NCBI RefSeq assembly: GCF_019752095.1
Contig: NZ_JAIEMO010000038.1
Span: forward strand, 1-64,000
Length of the DNA stretch: 64,000 nucleotides
From: Nitrosomonas sp.
GTDB lineage: Bacteria > Pseudomonadota > Gammaproteobacteria > Burkholderiales > Nitrosomonadaceae
Direction: 5' to 3'
The translations under genes were made by a program, and so were the position numbers. Numbering within the stretch: the stretch's first letter is position 1; every line of letters begins with the position of its first letter. This document shows positions 1 through 8,640 of the stretch, piece by piece. The notes under the pieces were generated by a model, which saw only the letters and a program-made list of their open reading frames with translations, was not told the DNA's origin and made no database searches.

Positions 1-66
1 AACGGCCTAATACAGCCTATCGGAGGAATAACACCAAAACAAAAACTTGCTCAATTAGCTCATTAA
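1..66 (+). pseudogene. possible 3' end of a transposase (partial)
   Basis: Reading frame 1 is open from the window edge to a TAA at 64-66 and ends ITPKQKLAQLAH. The residues before it (QPIGGITPKQKL) loosely resemble the RPHxALGGxTPxxxL tail of IS3-family OrfB transposases. In the next frame the segment RPNTAY also resembles that tail, so a frameshift is possible. Only 21 codons are visible, so the identification is weak. Confidence 0.25.
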
Positions 67-485
67 CATCTACTTTTAAATTCGGTTAATGATGGGGTGA
101 CTGCCGTGTCAGTGTAAATCCCAGGAATAGCGATGTTCATGAATGAAGAAAATTTTTCTCAGGATAGAAGCTTGTGTTTTTATCTATTAGTTAGATGTCG
201 ATTTCTGATATGTTTTATAAGACATGTTAGTATTGCTATTATCTATACAGTAAATTCTGAATATAATTCTGAATTGGCGCAGCCGTAAGACTAAAACAAT
301 ACGCCAGAATTTAGCGTTGAGCACGGACCTCGAATAGATATAATCAAGAGTCATGTAATGTAAAGAACCAGAAATCATGACAACATTGCAAGATAATTGT
401 GGAATGTAGAACTATCATTGTTATGTAAGTATTTCTTGTTCTTAACAGTAATGGTTAAACAAAATCAAGCAAAAGGGGAACCATC
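67..485. other. intergenic region upstream of the RoxA-like gene
   Basis: This is an AT-rich stretch with no convincing coding potential. A 63-codon minus-strand frame at 187-378 has no ribosome binding site and an unremarkable composition. If the first 66 bases are a transposase end, an IS terminus could lie within the following 60 bases, but no matching inverted repeat can be seen in this window. The purine-rich AAAGGGGA at 472-479 is the ribosome binding site of the next gene. Confidence 0.4.
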
Positions 486-2558
486 GTGAAGCAATCATTT
501 AAATCATCAAGAAAACAGTTGCTATCTTTTATTTCAGCTTTGCTTCTTTTGACTGGAATTTCTGGTTGCACGCTGATTCCGGAAACTGATCCTGAACGTG
601 GAGCGACTACTGTTACCCAAGATCCCTTTGGAGATAGTTATACAACGGTGCAGTACCTTGACCAAGGCTGGGACATCGCTGACAGCCTGTGGTTTTATAC
701 CACCACGCAGGGATCGAATCTTATGCCTTATGATTTCTTCATGGCATTGGAACAGCAAAAAAAACCCGAGCTTTTCCGTACCGATGAAAACATGAACTCC
801 TATCGTTACTTACCTCAGAAAGCTACTTCCAGTAATCCGGATGCATTACCTGTCGGATGGGTAAAAGATAGTTACAGGGATAAAGAATACATAGGGTTGA
901 CTTGTGCTGCCTGTCACACCGGGCAAATAAACTATAATGGTGTGGGCATTCGTATTGATGGCGGCCCGGCTAGTGCAGATATGGATAGCATTATGAAGGA
1001 CATAACGAAAGCTATGCACCACACTCAAAGGGATAAGGAGAAAGAAGACCGATTTGTCAAGAATGTACTTGCGCTGGGCAACTACAAATCAGAGGCTGAA
1101 GTGCTTAGTGATCTGGAGAAATACAAACAACGTCTCTCCAGCTATATAACTATTAATCGCAGTGTCGATGAGGACGGCACTAATATTCCCTACGGTTATG
1201 CACGACTGGATGCGTTTGGGCGCATTTATAACCGTGTGCTGGAACACCTCGTCAATGATAGCGTATTAAAGGAACTATTGAGTGACGGTGGAGCATTGGG
1301 CAATACAGGCATGACAGAAGAAGAACTCAATAAAATCATGCAAAATGTGGACAAGATTATGACAGGTGATCAGCGCGATCATTTGGTTGCGCGTCTTACC
1401 AAAACACTCGAGTGGGAGCAATTAGGAAAATTGCGTCAGAAATTATTTAACTCACCTAATGCGCCTGTCAGTTACCCTTTCTTGTGGGATATACCTCAAC
1501 ATGATTACGTGCAGTGGAACGGGTTAGCTTCCAATGCCGGGTTAGGTCCGCTTGGACGTAATACCGGAGAAGTTATCGGAGTTTTTGGCACGTTAGATTG
1601 GAAAGAAGAAAAAGGGTTTAGCATATCGACGCTTATCGGTGGACAAGCCGCTGGAACCAAAAAGATTAGCTTTGATTCTTCCGTCAACGTACACAATCTA
1701 AGCAGAATTGAGTCACACCTGGATAAACTGCAATCCCCTGTATGGCCGGAAGAGATTCTGGGAGAACCTGATAAGGAACGTGTTTTTCGCGGCAAATTAT
1801 TGTTTAATCAATATTGTGAAAGCTGCCATGCCAGAATTGATCGCACCGACCCTCAGCGTCGCATCGTTGCAAATATGTCTAGAGTCAGTGATGTAGGGAC
1901 CGATCCGGTTATGGCCAAGAACGGCAGGGAGTACCAGGGCTACTCGGGTATTTTGCGCAACCAGTATGTAAGCGTAGGTATTGGAGATATTTTACTCGAT
2001 CAGAAAGCACCTGTTGCCTCATTGCTGACAAAGGCGACCTTAAATGTAGTGGCCACTCCAGATCCCGACAAATGGTTTCTCCGGCGCTGGGCAGATTGGC
2101 TTGTAGATATCGGCACGGCATTTATCCGCAACAAAATCAATCCTTCGCTAAAACACGGTAATTATGATCCTGATACGACAGTCGATCCATTTGCTTCATT
2201 AAACGCTTATAAGGCGAGATCATTAAATGGCATTTGGGCGACAGCGCCCTACCTCCACAACGGATCTGTACCAACGCTCTATGATTTATTGCTACCCAAG
2301 AAACGCGAAGGTGACCCGGAAGATGGTGAATATCGACCTGACGAGTTCCAAGTAGGATCGCGCGAATTCGATCCTGAGAAAGTTGGCCTTAAAAGTGAAG
2401 GATACGACGGCTTTACCTTTGATACTCGTTTAAAGGGCAATAGTAATGCTGGGCACGAGTATTCATCCGGCGGGACGGCTCAATCTGATGGCAACACTTT
2501 GCCGAAACTCAATAAAGAAGAGCGGTTGGATTTGCTTGAATATCTTAAAACTCTGTAA
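486..2558 (+). CDS. RoxA-like di-haem cytochrome c lipoprotein
   Basis: This is a 690-residue exported di-haem protein. It has a lipoprotein signal with the lipobox Cys at residue 28 (GISGC). Two c-type haem motifs are visible: CAACH at residues 140-144 and CESCH at 444-448. The length, the wide spacing of the haems and the text between them match the RoxA/di-haem cytochrome c peroxidase-like family. That family includes the rubber oxygenase RoxA and uncharacterised relatives. The start is GTG, chosen because AAAGGGGA lies 6 bases upstream. A cytochrome P450 follows 45 bases downstream on the same strand, so the two are probably cotranscribed. The substrate is unknown. An oxygenase or peroxidase role acting on a lipid or terpenoid is inference. 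Confidence 0.85.
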   Translation: MKQSFKSSRKQLLSFISALLLLTGISGCTLIPETDPERGATTVTQDPFGDSYTTVQYLDQGWDIADSLWFYTTTQGSNLMPYDFFMALEQQKKPELFRTDENMNSYRYLPQKATSSNPDALPVGWVKDSYRDKEYIGLTCAACHTGQINYNGVGIRIDGGPASADMDSIMKDITKAMHHTQRDKEKEDRFVKNVLALGNYKSEAEVLSDLEKYKQRLSSYITINRSVDEDGTNIPYGYARLDAFGRIYNRVLEHLVNDSVLKELLSDGGALGNTGMTEEELNKIMQNVDKIMTGDQRDHLVARLTKTLEWEQLGKLRQKLFNSPNAPVSYPFLWDIPQHDYVQWNGLASNAGLGPLGRNTGEVIGVFGTLDWKEEKGFSISTLIGGQAAGTKKISFDSSVNVHNLSRIESHLDKLQSPVWPEEILGEPDKERVFRGKLLFNQYCESCHARIDRTDPQRRIVANMSRVSDVGTDPVMAKNGREYQGYSGILRNQYVSVGIGDILLDQKAPVASLLTKATLNVVATPDPDKWFLRRWADWLVDIGTAFIRNKINPSLKHGNYDPDTTVDPFASLNAYKARSLNGIWATAPYLHNGSVPTLYDLLLPKKREGDPEDGEYRPDEFQVGSREFDPEKVGLKSEGYDGFTFDTRLKGNSNAGHEYSSGGTAQSDGNTLPKLNKEERLDLLEYLKTL

Positions 2559-2603
2559 TTAGAATCTTCAGCTATCATTTATTAATGAACAGGGAGTGAT
2601 GAA

Positions 2604-3878
2604 ATGAGTACAAATTATCTAGAGCGCTACGACGCTACCGCAGACGCAGAGAAATTTCCCTTAGTTCGCCGCTGGATGGATACCGAGCCTTTGCCTTTTT
2701 TTAAGGAATTGCGTGCCAAACGCCCCATCCTGGTGACACCTGACTGCACGCTGGTAACGCGTTTTGATGATGTCAGAGAAATACTGACCATGTACAAGGT
2801 TTTTACCGTCAAGCCATATGTCCCAAAAATGGATAATTATTTGATGGCACATGATGATGACGCACTGCATACGCGTGAAAAATCATTGATGCAGTTCATG
2901 CTAAATCGAGACGATTTACCGCGCGTACGCAATATGATTGCAGATATTGCCAAAGGGATTCTAAGTAATGCCAATGGGCAGATTGAAGTGGTCAACAGTT
3001 TCTGCCGCATGGTTCCGGCAACATTGGTACAAAACTATTTTGGACTGACCGGGGCGAAAAGAGAGGATTTGATTGAATGGTCCTACTGGAATCAATATGA
3101 TACTTTTCATAACCAACCTTTCGACTTAGTTCCGTCGCAACTGTCGCAACGTATTATTGATCGTCACAATGAAACTTCCAAGAAGCTAAGCGACTTTATC
3201 ACTATGCTGATTGCAAAACGCCTTCTTGCAGTTAAGATTGAGAAGTTGACATTCTCAACGATCGTGAGATTGGAGGATGATATTGTCACTCGAATGCTGC
3301 GTACCAGCTTTGCAAAAGAACTGGATTTCGATATTAAACGTTTAGGTATTAATGCGGGTGGATTACTGATTGGTGCAATCGAGACGACCGCTCAGGCCGT
3401 GGCGCAAGTACTGCAATACCTGTTTCAGCATTCGGAATGGCTGGAAAAAGCAAAAGCTGCTGCACAGAAAGATGACGCCACTGAATTCGACGGAATTGTC
3501 TGGGAAGCCTTACGTTTTGTTCCGATCACGCCCTATTTATTCCGGACGACCGCAAGCGATTACACTGCCGCAAAAGGCACCGACCATGAAACAGTATTAC
3601 GGGCAGGCACTCATGTGCTGCCCGTAACTTTATCGGCTACGTTCGATGAACGAGCCTTTGAGTCGCCGGAAGAATTTATCCCACAACGTAACTGGTATAA
3701 CTATTTTCATTTTGGGTTTGGTGCGCATCAATGCCTAGGACGTTATGTGGGCATGGTCATGATTCCCGAAATGATACGTCAAGTATTTCTTCAGAAGAAT
3801 ATTGAACCCAAAGGCAACATTGATTATAAATCTGGCCCGTTCCCCGAATCATATACACTGTCATGGGTTACGCAATGA
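2604..3878 (+). CDS. cytochrome P450
   Basis: This is a 424-residue soluble P450 without a membrane anchor. The haem-thiolate loop FGFGAHQCLG places the proximal Cys at residue 377. The K-helix ExxR motif is E301-A-L-R304. The I-helix oxygen-activation segment reads GAIETT, with the usual acidic-Thr pair. GGGAG upstream of the ATG supports the start. The gene follows a RoxA-like di-haem cytochrome, which may be a functional partner. No ferredoxin or reductase lies beside it, so the electron donor is unknown, or the enzyme may use peroxide or rearrange a hydroperoxide. The P450 assignment is firm. The substrate is not known. Confidence 0.93.
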   Translation: MSTNYLERYDATADAEKFPLVRRWMDTEPLPFFKELRAKRPILVTPDCTLVTRFDDVREILTMYKVFTVKPYVPKMDNYLMAHDDDALHTREKSLMQFMLNRDDLPRVRNMIADIAKGILSNANGQIEVVNSFCRMVPATLVQNYFGLTGAKREDLIEWSYWNQYDTFHNQPFDLVPSQLSQRIIDRHNETSKKLSDFITMLIAKRLLAVKIEKLTFSTIVRLEDDIVTRMLRTSFAKELDFDIKRLGINAGGLLIGAIETTAQAVAQVLQYLFQHSEWLEKAKAAAQKDDATEFDGIVWEALRFVPITPYLFRTTASDYTAAKGTDHETVLRAGTHVLPVTLSATFDERAFESPEEFIPQRNWYNYFHFGFGAHQCLGRYVGMVMIPEMIRQVFLQKNIEPKGNIDYKSGPFPESYTLSWVTQ

Positions 3879-3960
3879 AATTCTCAGTTCCGGTTTCGAT
3901 ATGCGTTTATCAATTCGAATAAATCCGCTCAGATTAATATGAAGCAGAAATAAAGCACCC

Positions 3961-4033
3961 CGCCGCAAGCAGCGAGGTATTAAAAGCGCTCTTCAGACTG
4001 CTGGTTTTCAACCAGCCTTCGCCCCAAGGGGCG
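3961..4033. repeat. cluster of three small hairpins with shared ATTAAA tails
   Basis: Three compact inverted repeats occur in 73 bases. CGCCGC-AA-GCAGCG lies at 3961-3974 with one G-T pair. GCTGGTT-TTC-AACCAGC lies at 4000-4016. CGCCCC-AA-GGGGCG lies at 4020-4033. The first and third have the same AA loop and are each followed by GAGG, one base, then ATTAAA. They therefore look like two copies of one REP-like element flanking a third hairpin. The cluster sits about 80 bases after the P450 stop and could also end that transcript. Confidence 0.6.
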
Positions 4034-4267
4034 AGGAATTAAACCCGGAAGAGATTAAAGCATGGAGTCGCTTAAATGGGAAGATCAATTTCTCTTGGCA
4101 ATCCGAAAGTTAATTGCAGATAGATATTTCAATAAAATGTATTATAATTATATTGAAATTTTAGAAGGGAGAATGAAGCCAAAATTTGGCAGTTTTTTTG
4201 AGAAACCATGGTCCTTCTCTCTGAATTATGTAAATATTCTAATAATCGTCTAAATTCAAGGTGCATT

Positions 4268-4957
4268 ATGATCGAACCTGGACTCGGGGTGTTAACAAAT
4301 CCCCTTGCTGGCAGTCACCTAGTTAAAGTGTGTCGAGATCGCGAGGTCAAACTTGAAGCGGTTGCGCATTACGTTGCTGAAGGTTTACGTAATGGTGAAG
4401 CGGTTACAGTTATCGCACGATCCAGGCTGAGAAAATCCTTAATTGATTGTATGGGTACGTTGGATTTTGATACACAGTCTTTACAAGATCAAGGCCAAAT
4501 TAAATTTTTTGATGCAGAATTTCTACTGTCAAGCATATCGCTTGATGGTGAAATTGATGCGGAAGCCTTCGAAAAATTTGTTGCGAATCCCATGAGAACC
4601 ATAAAATTAAAATATGGCAAACTTCGTATCTTTGGTGAAATGGTTGACATTCTTTGGCAAAACGATTCACACGATATGGCTATGCAGCTCGAGGATTTAT
4701 GGAATGACTTATTCAAAACATTTGAATTTTCACTGCTTTGCACCTACTCGCTGAATCATATTGATCCTGATGCTTATGAGGAGGCTCTGGAGCGCATCTG
4801 TAGATGCCACACACATCACATACCTTTAGAAAATCCTGATTCATTTTTACCTTCTGGAAGTACGGCAGTGCTGGATTCTTTTGAGCTTGCGTGGAAGCAA
4901 GTAGTCGAAAAATTAACTGCTAATGACGATACAGTACCTCGCATGCCACCTGCATGA
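4268..4957 (+). CDS. MEDS-domain (DcmR-like sensory) protein
   Basis: This is a protein of about 229 residues, taking the ATG at 4268 as start because AAGGTG lies just upstream. A longer frame opens at 4208 but its extra 20 residues look non-coding. The sequence resembles the MEDS domain found in DcmR and in oxygen- or methyl-compound-responsive regulators. It has an N-terminal segment with AVAHYVAEGLRNGEAVTVIA, a central segment including KYGKLRIFGEMVDILW, and a C-terminal LLCTYSLNHID. No kinase, HTH or output domain is present, so it is a stand-alone sensor or adaptor. The ligand and partner are unknown. It lies just before a convergent Crp/Fnr regulator. Confidence 0.7.
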   Translation: MIEPGLGVLTNPLAGSHLVKVCRDREVKLEAVAHYVAEGLRNGEAVTVIARSRLRKSLIDCMGTLDFDTQSLQDQGQIKFFDAEFLLSSISLDGEIDAEAFEKFVANPMRTIKLKYGKLRIFGEMVDILWQNDSHDMAMQLEDLWNDLFKTFEFSLLCTYSLNHIDPDAYEEALERICRCHTHHIPLENPDSFLPSGSTAVLDSFELAWKQVVEKLTANDDTVPRMPPA

Positions 4958-5022
4958 ACACCAACTACTTGTGCCGTTCACATGCCATGACTATAAGCGC
5001 GCTTAATAAAATATAAAGTTGC

Positions 5023-5766
5023 TTAGGCGGCTCTACTAGTATCAATTATCCAGCGAGAAGACTCATTCTTCACGACACTGTAACATTCGCACGCATTGAC
5101 TTCAAGTTTCTCTCTGTCTTTAAGCTCTATCTGGCCGCGACTATATTCTATCATCCCATCCTGCTGCAATTTTTTTGCTATGACAGTAATACTCTCACGG
5201 CGAACACCCAAAATATAAGCAATTAACTCGTGGGTGATTGACAAATTACTTGAATCACCACGGTCGAAACAGGAGAGCAACCAAGTACACAACTGCTGTT
5301 CTAGGGCATGCCGTCGATTACACGCGGTAGCCTGTGAAATTTGTACAAATAGCGTTTGGGCATAGCGTAATAGCAATTTCTTTAATGTTCCGGCGCGACG
5401 GCCTTCACTACGTGCCAAAGCGTTTTGTAACGCTCTTATAGAGATTCGATAAGCTTGACCTTCTATTTTGGTTATTGCTTGAGTTAATGTTTTAGCATTA
5501 CCCAACACAACCGAAATTCCTAATATTCCTTCTTTGCCTACCATTGCTACTTCCACACACGAACCATCTTCCAGACAACATAACAAAGACACCGTACTTG
5601 AAACAGGAAAATAAGCATATTGTAATTTATCATTATCTTCGAAGACAACCTCAGAGTGTAACAATGTTACAAGTTCCAGATGAGGAATTAAACTCTCGAT
5701 CTCAGCCGCTGTCAACGCACCAAGAATACTATTCTCTTTATAATCAGTTGCAGTTATTGTCAGCAT
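5023..5766 (-). CDS. Crp/Fnr-family transcriptional regulator
   Basis: This 247-residue regulator has an N-terminal cyclic-nucleotide-binding-like beta-barrel (about residues 15-130), a long dimerisation helix, and a C-terminal winged helix-turn-helix (about 165-220). The recognition region reads SITHELIAYILGVRRESIT. There is no N-terminal cysteine cluster of the FNR type, so an oxygen-sensing iron-sulfur centre is unlikely. The cAMP-contact residues of CRP are not obvious either. The protein belongs to the broad group of uncharacterised Crp/Fnr proteins associated with stress clusters. It lies at the edge of a cluster of minus-strand stress genes. Control of the shared inverted repeats described in the findings is a hypothesis. 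Confidence 0.88.
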   Translation of the reverse strand: MLTITATDYKENSILGALTAAEIESLIPHLELVTLLHSEVVFEDNDKLQYAYFPVSSTVSLLCCLEDGSCVEVAMVGKEGILGISVVLGNAKTLTQAITKIEGQAYRISIRALQNALARSEGRRAGTLKKLLLRYAQTLFVQISQATACNRRHALEQQLCTWLLSCFDRGDSSNLSITHELIAYILGVRRESITVIAKKLQQDGMIEYSRGQIELKDREKLEVNACECYSVVKNESSRWIIDTSRAA

Positions 5767-6087
5767 GATCTTTAATAGCCTAAATATAGAAAATGAAAAT
5801 GTCGATTATTCTAAAACGATTTAATCAAAATCATAGCAATTGCCAATTCATCATATTATTCAATATTAATATATTGTGATCAGTTATGAACAACCACTTT
5901 GTTAAGCACTGCTTAAAACTCTACTGATAGTAACATAAGCTTATATCTATTGGGACGACTAAAGGATAAGGATAAAGAGCAAATTGAGCGATTTAGAAAT
6001 ATGTCAAAACTCAGGCAAACCAAAGGAAGAAGCATCAACTATCGGAGAAATATAATTGCTTGATTCTTGATAAAAGGAAACTTAACA
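5767..6087. other. intergenic region upstream of the Crp/Fnr gene
   Basis: This AT-rich spacer of 321 bases holds the upstream region of the Crp/Fnr gene and the downstream region of the holin-like gene. No copy of the shared 16-bp stress motif, no gene and no clear terminator were seen. Confidence 0.4.
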
Positions 6088-6573
6088 TCAATGTTCTTTA
6101 TCATTAGATTTAGCCATCTCTGACAAAGTAGTTAGTATCTGTTGCCGTAAACTCGGACTAGCACCGAGCACTATTCCAGAGATCAAAACCGTCAGCACAA
6201 TGTCGCTAGGTTTAATATTAGACTTACCAACAATATTGCCTATCACGGATCCCAGCTGACCAGCTGGGTCATCAAATGCCTGATCGGGTGCGTCAATACC
6301 TTTAATCGGCGGATCCTCGCCTTGTCGCGCAATAACCATTAATAACACTCCGGCAATGAATGCCACCCCGCCGCCAACAATCATCCCTGCTTGCCAGGGC
6401 GGAATTGTTTCTGCTAAAGACAAATACAAACCAGTAAGCACAAAAATCATGCCAACGATTATTGCCATCGAGGCCAGCCCCAACAGAGACAACATCACCG
6501 CCAAACTGACCGAACCTTTCCACAGTTTAGCCGTTTCAGCAGCAACGATCTCTGCAAGCAATTTTGGTAGCAT
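6088..6573 (-). CDS. phage holin-family (Holin-X) membrane protein
   Basis: This is a 161-residue protein of the putative Holin-X family. Despite the name, in proteobacteria it is usually a chromosomal envelope-stress protein. Two hydrophobic segments near residues 25-52 and 62-85 are separated by a short PPWQAG turn. A soluble region follows, and a third weaker hydrophobic stretch (LTVLISGIVLGASP) lies near the C-terminus. It lies 19 bases after the DUF883 gene on the same strand. These two families often pair (ElaB/YqjD with YqjE-like), so a two-gene operon is likely. No phage genes are nearby. The molecular function is unknown. Confidence 0.78.
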   Translation of the reverse strand: MLPKLLAEIVAAETAKLWKGSVSLAVMLSLLGLASMAIIVGMIFVLTGLYLSLAETIPPWQAGMIVGGGVAFIAGVLLMVIARQGEDPPIKGIDAPDQAFDDPAGQLGSVIGNIVGKSNIKPSDIVLTVLISGIVLGASPSLRQQILTTLSEMAKSNDKEH

Positions 6574-6592
6574 TTAAACCCAGATAAAAGTT

Positions 6593-6880
6593 TTAACGTC
6601 TATTACTCAACAACATACCGATTACAAAACCACTGCCAAATGCAATAAGAGCACTGGTTAGTGGCCGCTCTTCGATATACTTTTCTACATTTTCTCCTGT
6701 TTCTTTAGCCTGATTTTTAACAGTATTCTCCGCATCATGCGCTAAATCAGAAACGTTCTGCCCCTGCTTTTCTGCCAGATCCTTCACTGAAGTCATGATC
6801 GATCCAATATCATTCCGTAGACTAGCAAAATCTTTTTTTATTTGATCCATTTCTTTACTAAACTCATCTGCTGCTGCCAT
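6593..6880 (-). CDS. DUF883 (ElaB/YqjD-like) membrane-anchored protein
   Basis: This is a 95-residue protein starting at the ATG at 6880, which is preceded by AAAGGAGG at good spacing. A longer frame to 6931 lacks such a site. An amphipathic, charged helical region (about residues 5-70) is followed by a C-terminal membrane segment, ALIAFGSGFVIGMLL, and the basic end SNRR. This is the layout of the DUF883/ElaB/YqjD family. Members are tail-anchored inner-membrane proteins, and E. coli YqjD and ElaB bind ribosomes in stationary phase. It lies directly upstream of the holin-like gene. Confidence 0.85.
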   Translation of the reverse strand: MAAADEFSKEMDQIKKDFASLRNDIGSIMTSVKDLAEKQGQNVSDLAHDAENTVKNQAKETGENVEKYIEERPLTSALIAFGSGFVIGMLLSNRR

Positions 6881-7061
6881 GCTTTTACCTCCTTTTGAAC
6901 TTAAGTTCGACAATTGATAATCAAATAACAAGAAATTGAACCTGTTCTTAGCCCATTATTCAATTAAAATGCTTTGAACAAGAATACTTCAAGCAATATC
7001 CAACTTTAACAGTCTCATTTTACCTCTCGATACACTAAAGTTTATAGAAATATTTAACCGC

Positions 7062-7139
7062 TTACATATTGAACAAATAAATAATTGCCAATACGCTCAC
7101 TGGTACCCCAAGCAACCATGCTAGAAAATATTTACCCAT
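7062..7139 (-). CDS. 25-residue small membrane protein
   Basis: This short frame encodes MGKYFLAWLLGVPVSVLAII plus YLFNM, a single hydrophobic helix with a short basic N-terminus. AAGGAGA sits 6 bases before the ATG. It resembles the small 'MxKYFLAWxLGVP' peptides seen near CsbD and DUF1328 genes in other proteobacteria. It lies inside a run of minus-strand stress genes. The 16-bp shared motif at 7243-7258 lies about 104 bases upstream of its start. The function is unknown. Confidence 0.7.
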   Translation of the reverse strand: MGKYFLAWLLGVPVSVLAIIYLFNM

Positions 7140-7242
7140 TTGAGTCTCCTTCTAATTTGTGAAAATTGTTTTGTTAACCTAATCGATTGCCAACATAACA
7201 CGCAACCGCAATGACATGCTACCGCATGAACTTTTAGCGGTA

Positions 7243-7258
7243 TGTGCGGCGCCGCACA
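7243..7258 (-). promoter_or_regulatory. shared stress-cluster inverted repeat, site A
   Basis: This is a perfect 16-bp palindrome, TGTGCGGCGCCGCACA, followed on the minus strand by TACC. It is the most symmetric of five related sites and lies about 104 bases before the 25-residue membrane protein gene. Its sequence agrees with TGTNNGNNNNCGYACA, the consensus of all five sites. Confidence 0.6.
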
Positions 7259-7430
7259 AAAAGATAAATAATGGGAAAAAATAGTTTATTGATCATTATA
7301 ATCACAGAAATGACTATAGAGAAATGTCTCATTCTCTCTGACAAATTATTAAAAACTTTTTGCATTGCACTGCAGCTTGAATAGTATAGATAAGATTAAG
7401 AATCAATAGGGTATATCAAAAAACAAATCA

Positions 7431-8519
7431 TTAGTGTTGTTGATTTACCGGAGTATTTTTAATTGGAGGTGTTGGTTGCGACGTCCATAGCCGCACGAGA
7501 GTTATACCTATGGCCAGAATGGGTGGGCCAATGAAAATACCGATAAAACCATAAGCTATAATACCACCCGATGCGCCCAAAACTACCAATAAAAAAGATA
7601 GATTACTTCCGCGGCTGATGAGATAAGGCCTGACAAAGTTGTCAATGCTACTGATCACCAAAACACCCCATAACACCATGAAAGCCGCCCACCCGTAAGA
7701 TCCATCGTAGAGAAACCAAATACCGACACCGCCCCATATCAAGGATGGCCCCATGGGAATTACTGATAGAAAGAAAGTGGCAGCACCGAGCAGAAATGCG
7801 CCCGAGCCTGATAAGCCAGCGATGAGAAATCCGATCATGGCCGCAATAGCTTGCGCTAAAGCTGAACCAAAAATACCATACACAACCCCCGTAACGGTAT
7901 TGTGAATTTGTGCCAAAGGTTCTACGCCAAGGCTACCATCAAGAAGTTTTGCAACACCAATATGCAACATTTGTATCAGCGCTTCGCCGTCTCGATAGAA
8001 AAAAAAGCCAATAAATGCGGCAAAAACCATTTGCAGCAAGCTCTTGCCAATTACATTACCCAGATTAAGGAGAAAATTCTTAATCGGCTCAAGTGATCCT
8101 GTGAGCAACACACCGACTTCTTTCCCCCCAGACATGAGTCCTTGCCAATACCGGATGAGTTGCTCACCAATGAAGGGAGTGTCTTTGAGCCATGCAGGAG
8201 GCTCAACCGAACCTTGTTGCATGAACACTTTGACCGCGTCAATTATGGCCGTAACATTCTCTGCCAAACTAAAAGTAAGCAATGTTGACGGAATGATCAC
8301 GAGCATTATCATCCCCGCTATCATCAGTAGTGATGCCAGCGTAGTGTTCCCCCTCAATGCTTCGCGCAACCACAGATAAATCGGCCAAGTTGAAATACAT
8401 ACCACCATTGCGAACACGATCGCGGGAATAAACGGATGGAGAATCTGGTAACAACCAATGAGCAGAATAGCAATTACAACTAATCGGGCAAATTGCAGAA
8501 CATATTCCTTCGTGTTCAT
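7431..8519 (-). CDS. AI-2E family transporter (PerM/YdiK-like)
   Basis: This is a 362-residue polytopic membrane protein. The start at 8519 is chosen for AAGGAGA just upstream rather than the longer frame to 8606. It has the family pattern of paired N-terminal membrane helices (about residues 10-70), a soluble region, and a C-terminal block of four or five helices. That block contains FLSVIPMGPSLIWGGVGIW and the conserved GIIAYGFIGIFIGPPILA. Family members include TqsA, implicated in autoinducer-2 export, and sodium/proton antiporter-like members. The substrate here cannot be told. It lies downstream of the catalase-like gene on the same strand and may share its transcript. Confidence 0.88.
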   Translation of the reverse strand: MNTKEYVLQFARLVVIAILLIGCYQILHPFIPAIVFAMVVCISTWPIYLWLREALRGNTTLASLLMIAGMIMLVIIPSTLLTFSLAENVTAIIDAVKVFMQQGSVEPPAWLKDTPFIGEQLIRYWQGLMSGGKEVGVLLTGSLEPIKNFLLNLGNVIGKSLLQMVFAAFIGFFFYRDGEALIQMLHIGVAKLLDGSLGVEPLAQIHNTVTGVVYGIFGSALAQAIAAMIGFLIAGLSGSGAFLLGAATFFLSVIPMGPSLIWGGVGIWFLYDGSYGWAAFMVLWGVLVISSIDNFVRPYLISRGSNLSFLLVVLGASGGIIAYGFIGIFIGPPILAIGITLVRLWTSQPTPPIKNTPVNQQH

Positions 8520-8640
8520 CCTAGATTCTCCTTGGCTTACGCCCATATTACTATTTGCCACTGTAATCTCCGGCCCACAATGAAACCATAGCATTAAGAA
8601 ATACAAACGAATTCTTCATCAACTGTAATAATTCCTGATT

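Noticed and set aside
187..378. 63-codon minus-strand open frame
   Set aside because: No ribosome binding site, no family resemblance, and it lies in an AT-rich upstream region.
4062..4253. 63-codon plus-strand frame after the hairpin cluster
   Set aside because: No ribosome binding site that fits, atypical composition, and it overlaps the upstream region and alternative start of the MEDS gene.
6088..6573. Prophage lysis module suggested by the holin family name
   Set aside because: No endolysin, tail or integrase genes are near. The family is a common chromosomal partner of DUF883 proteins.
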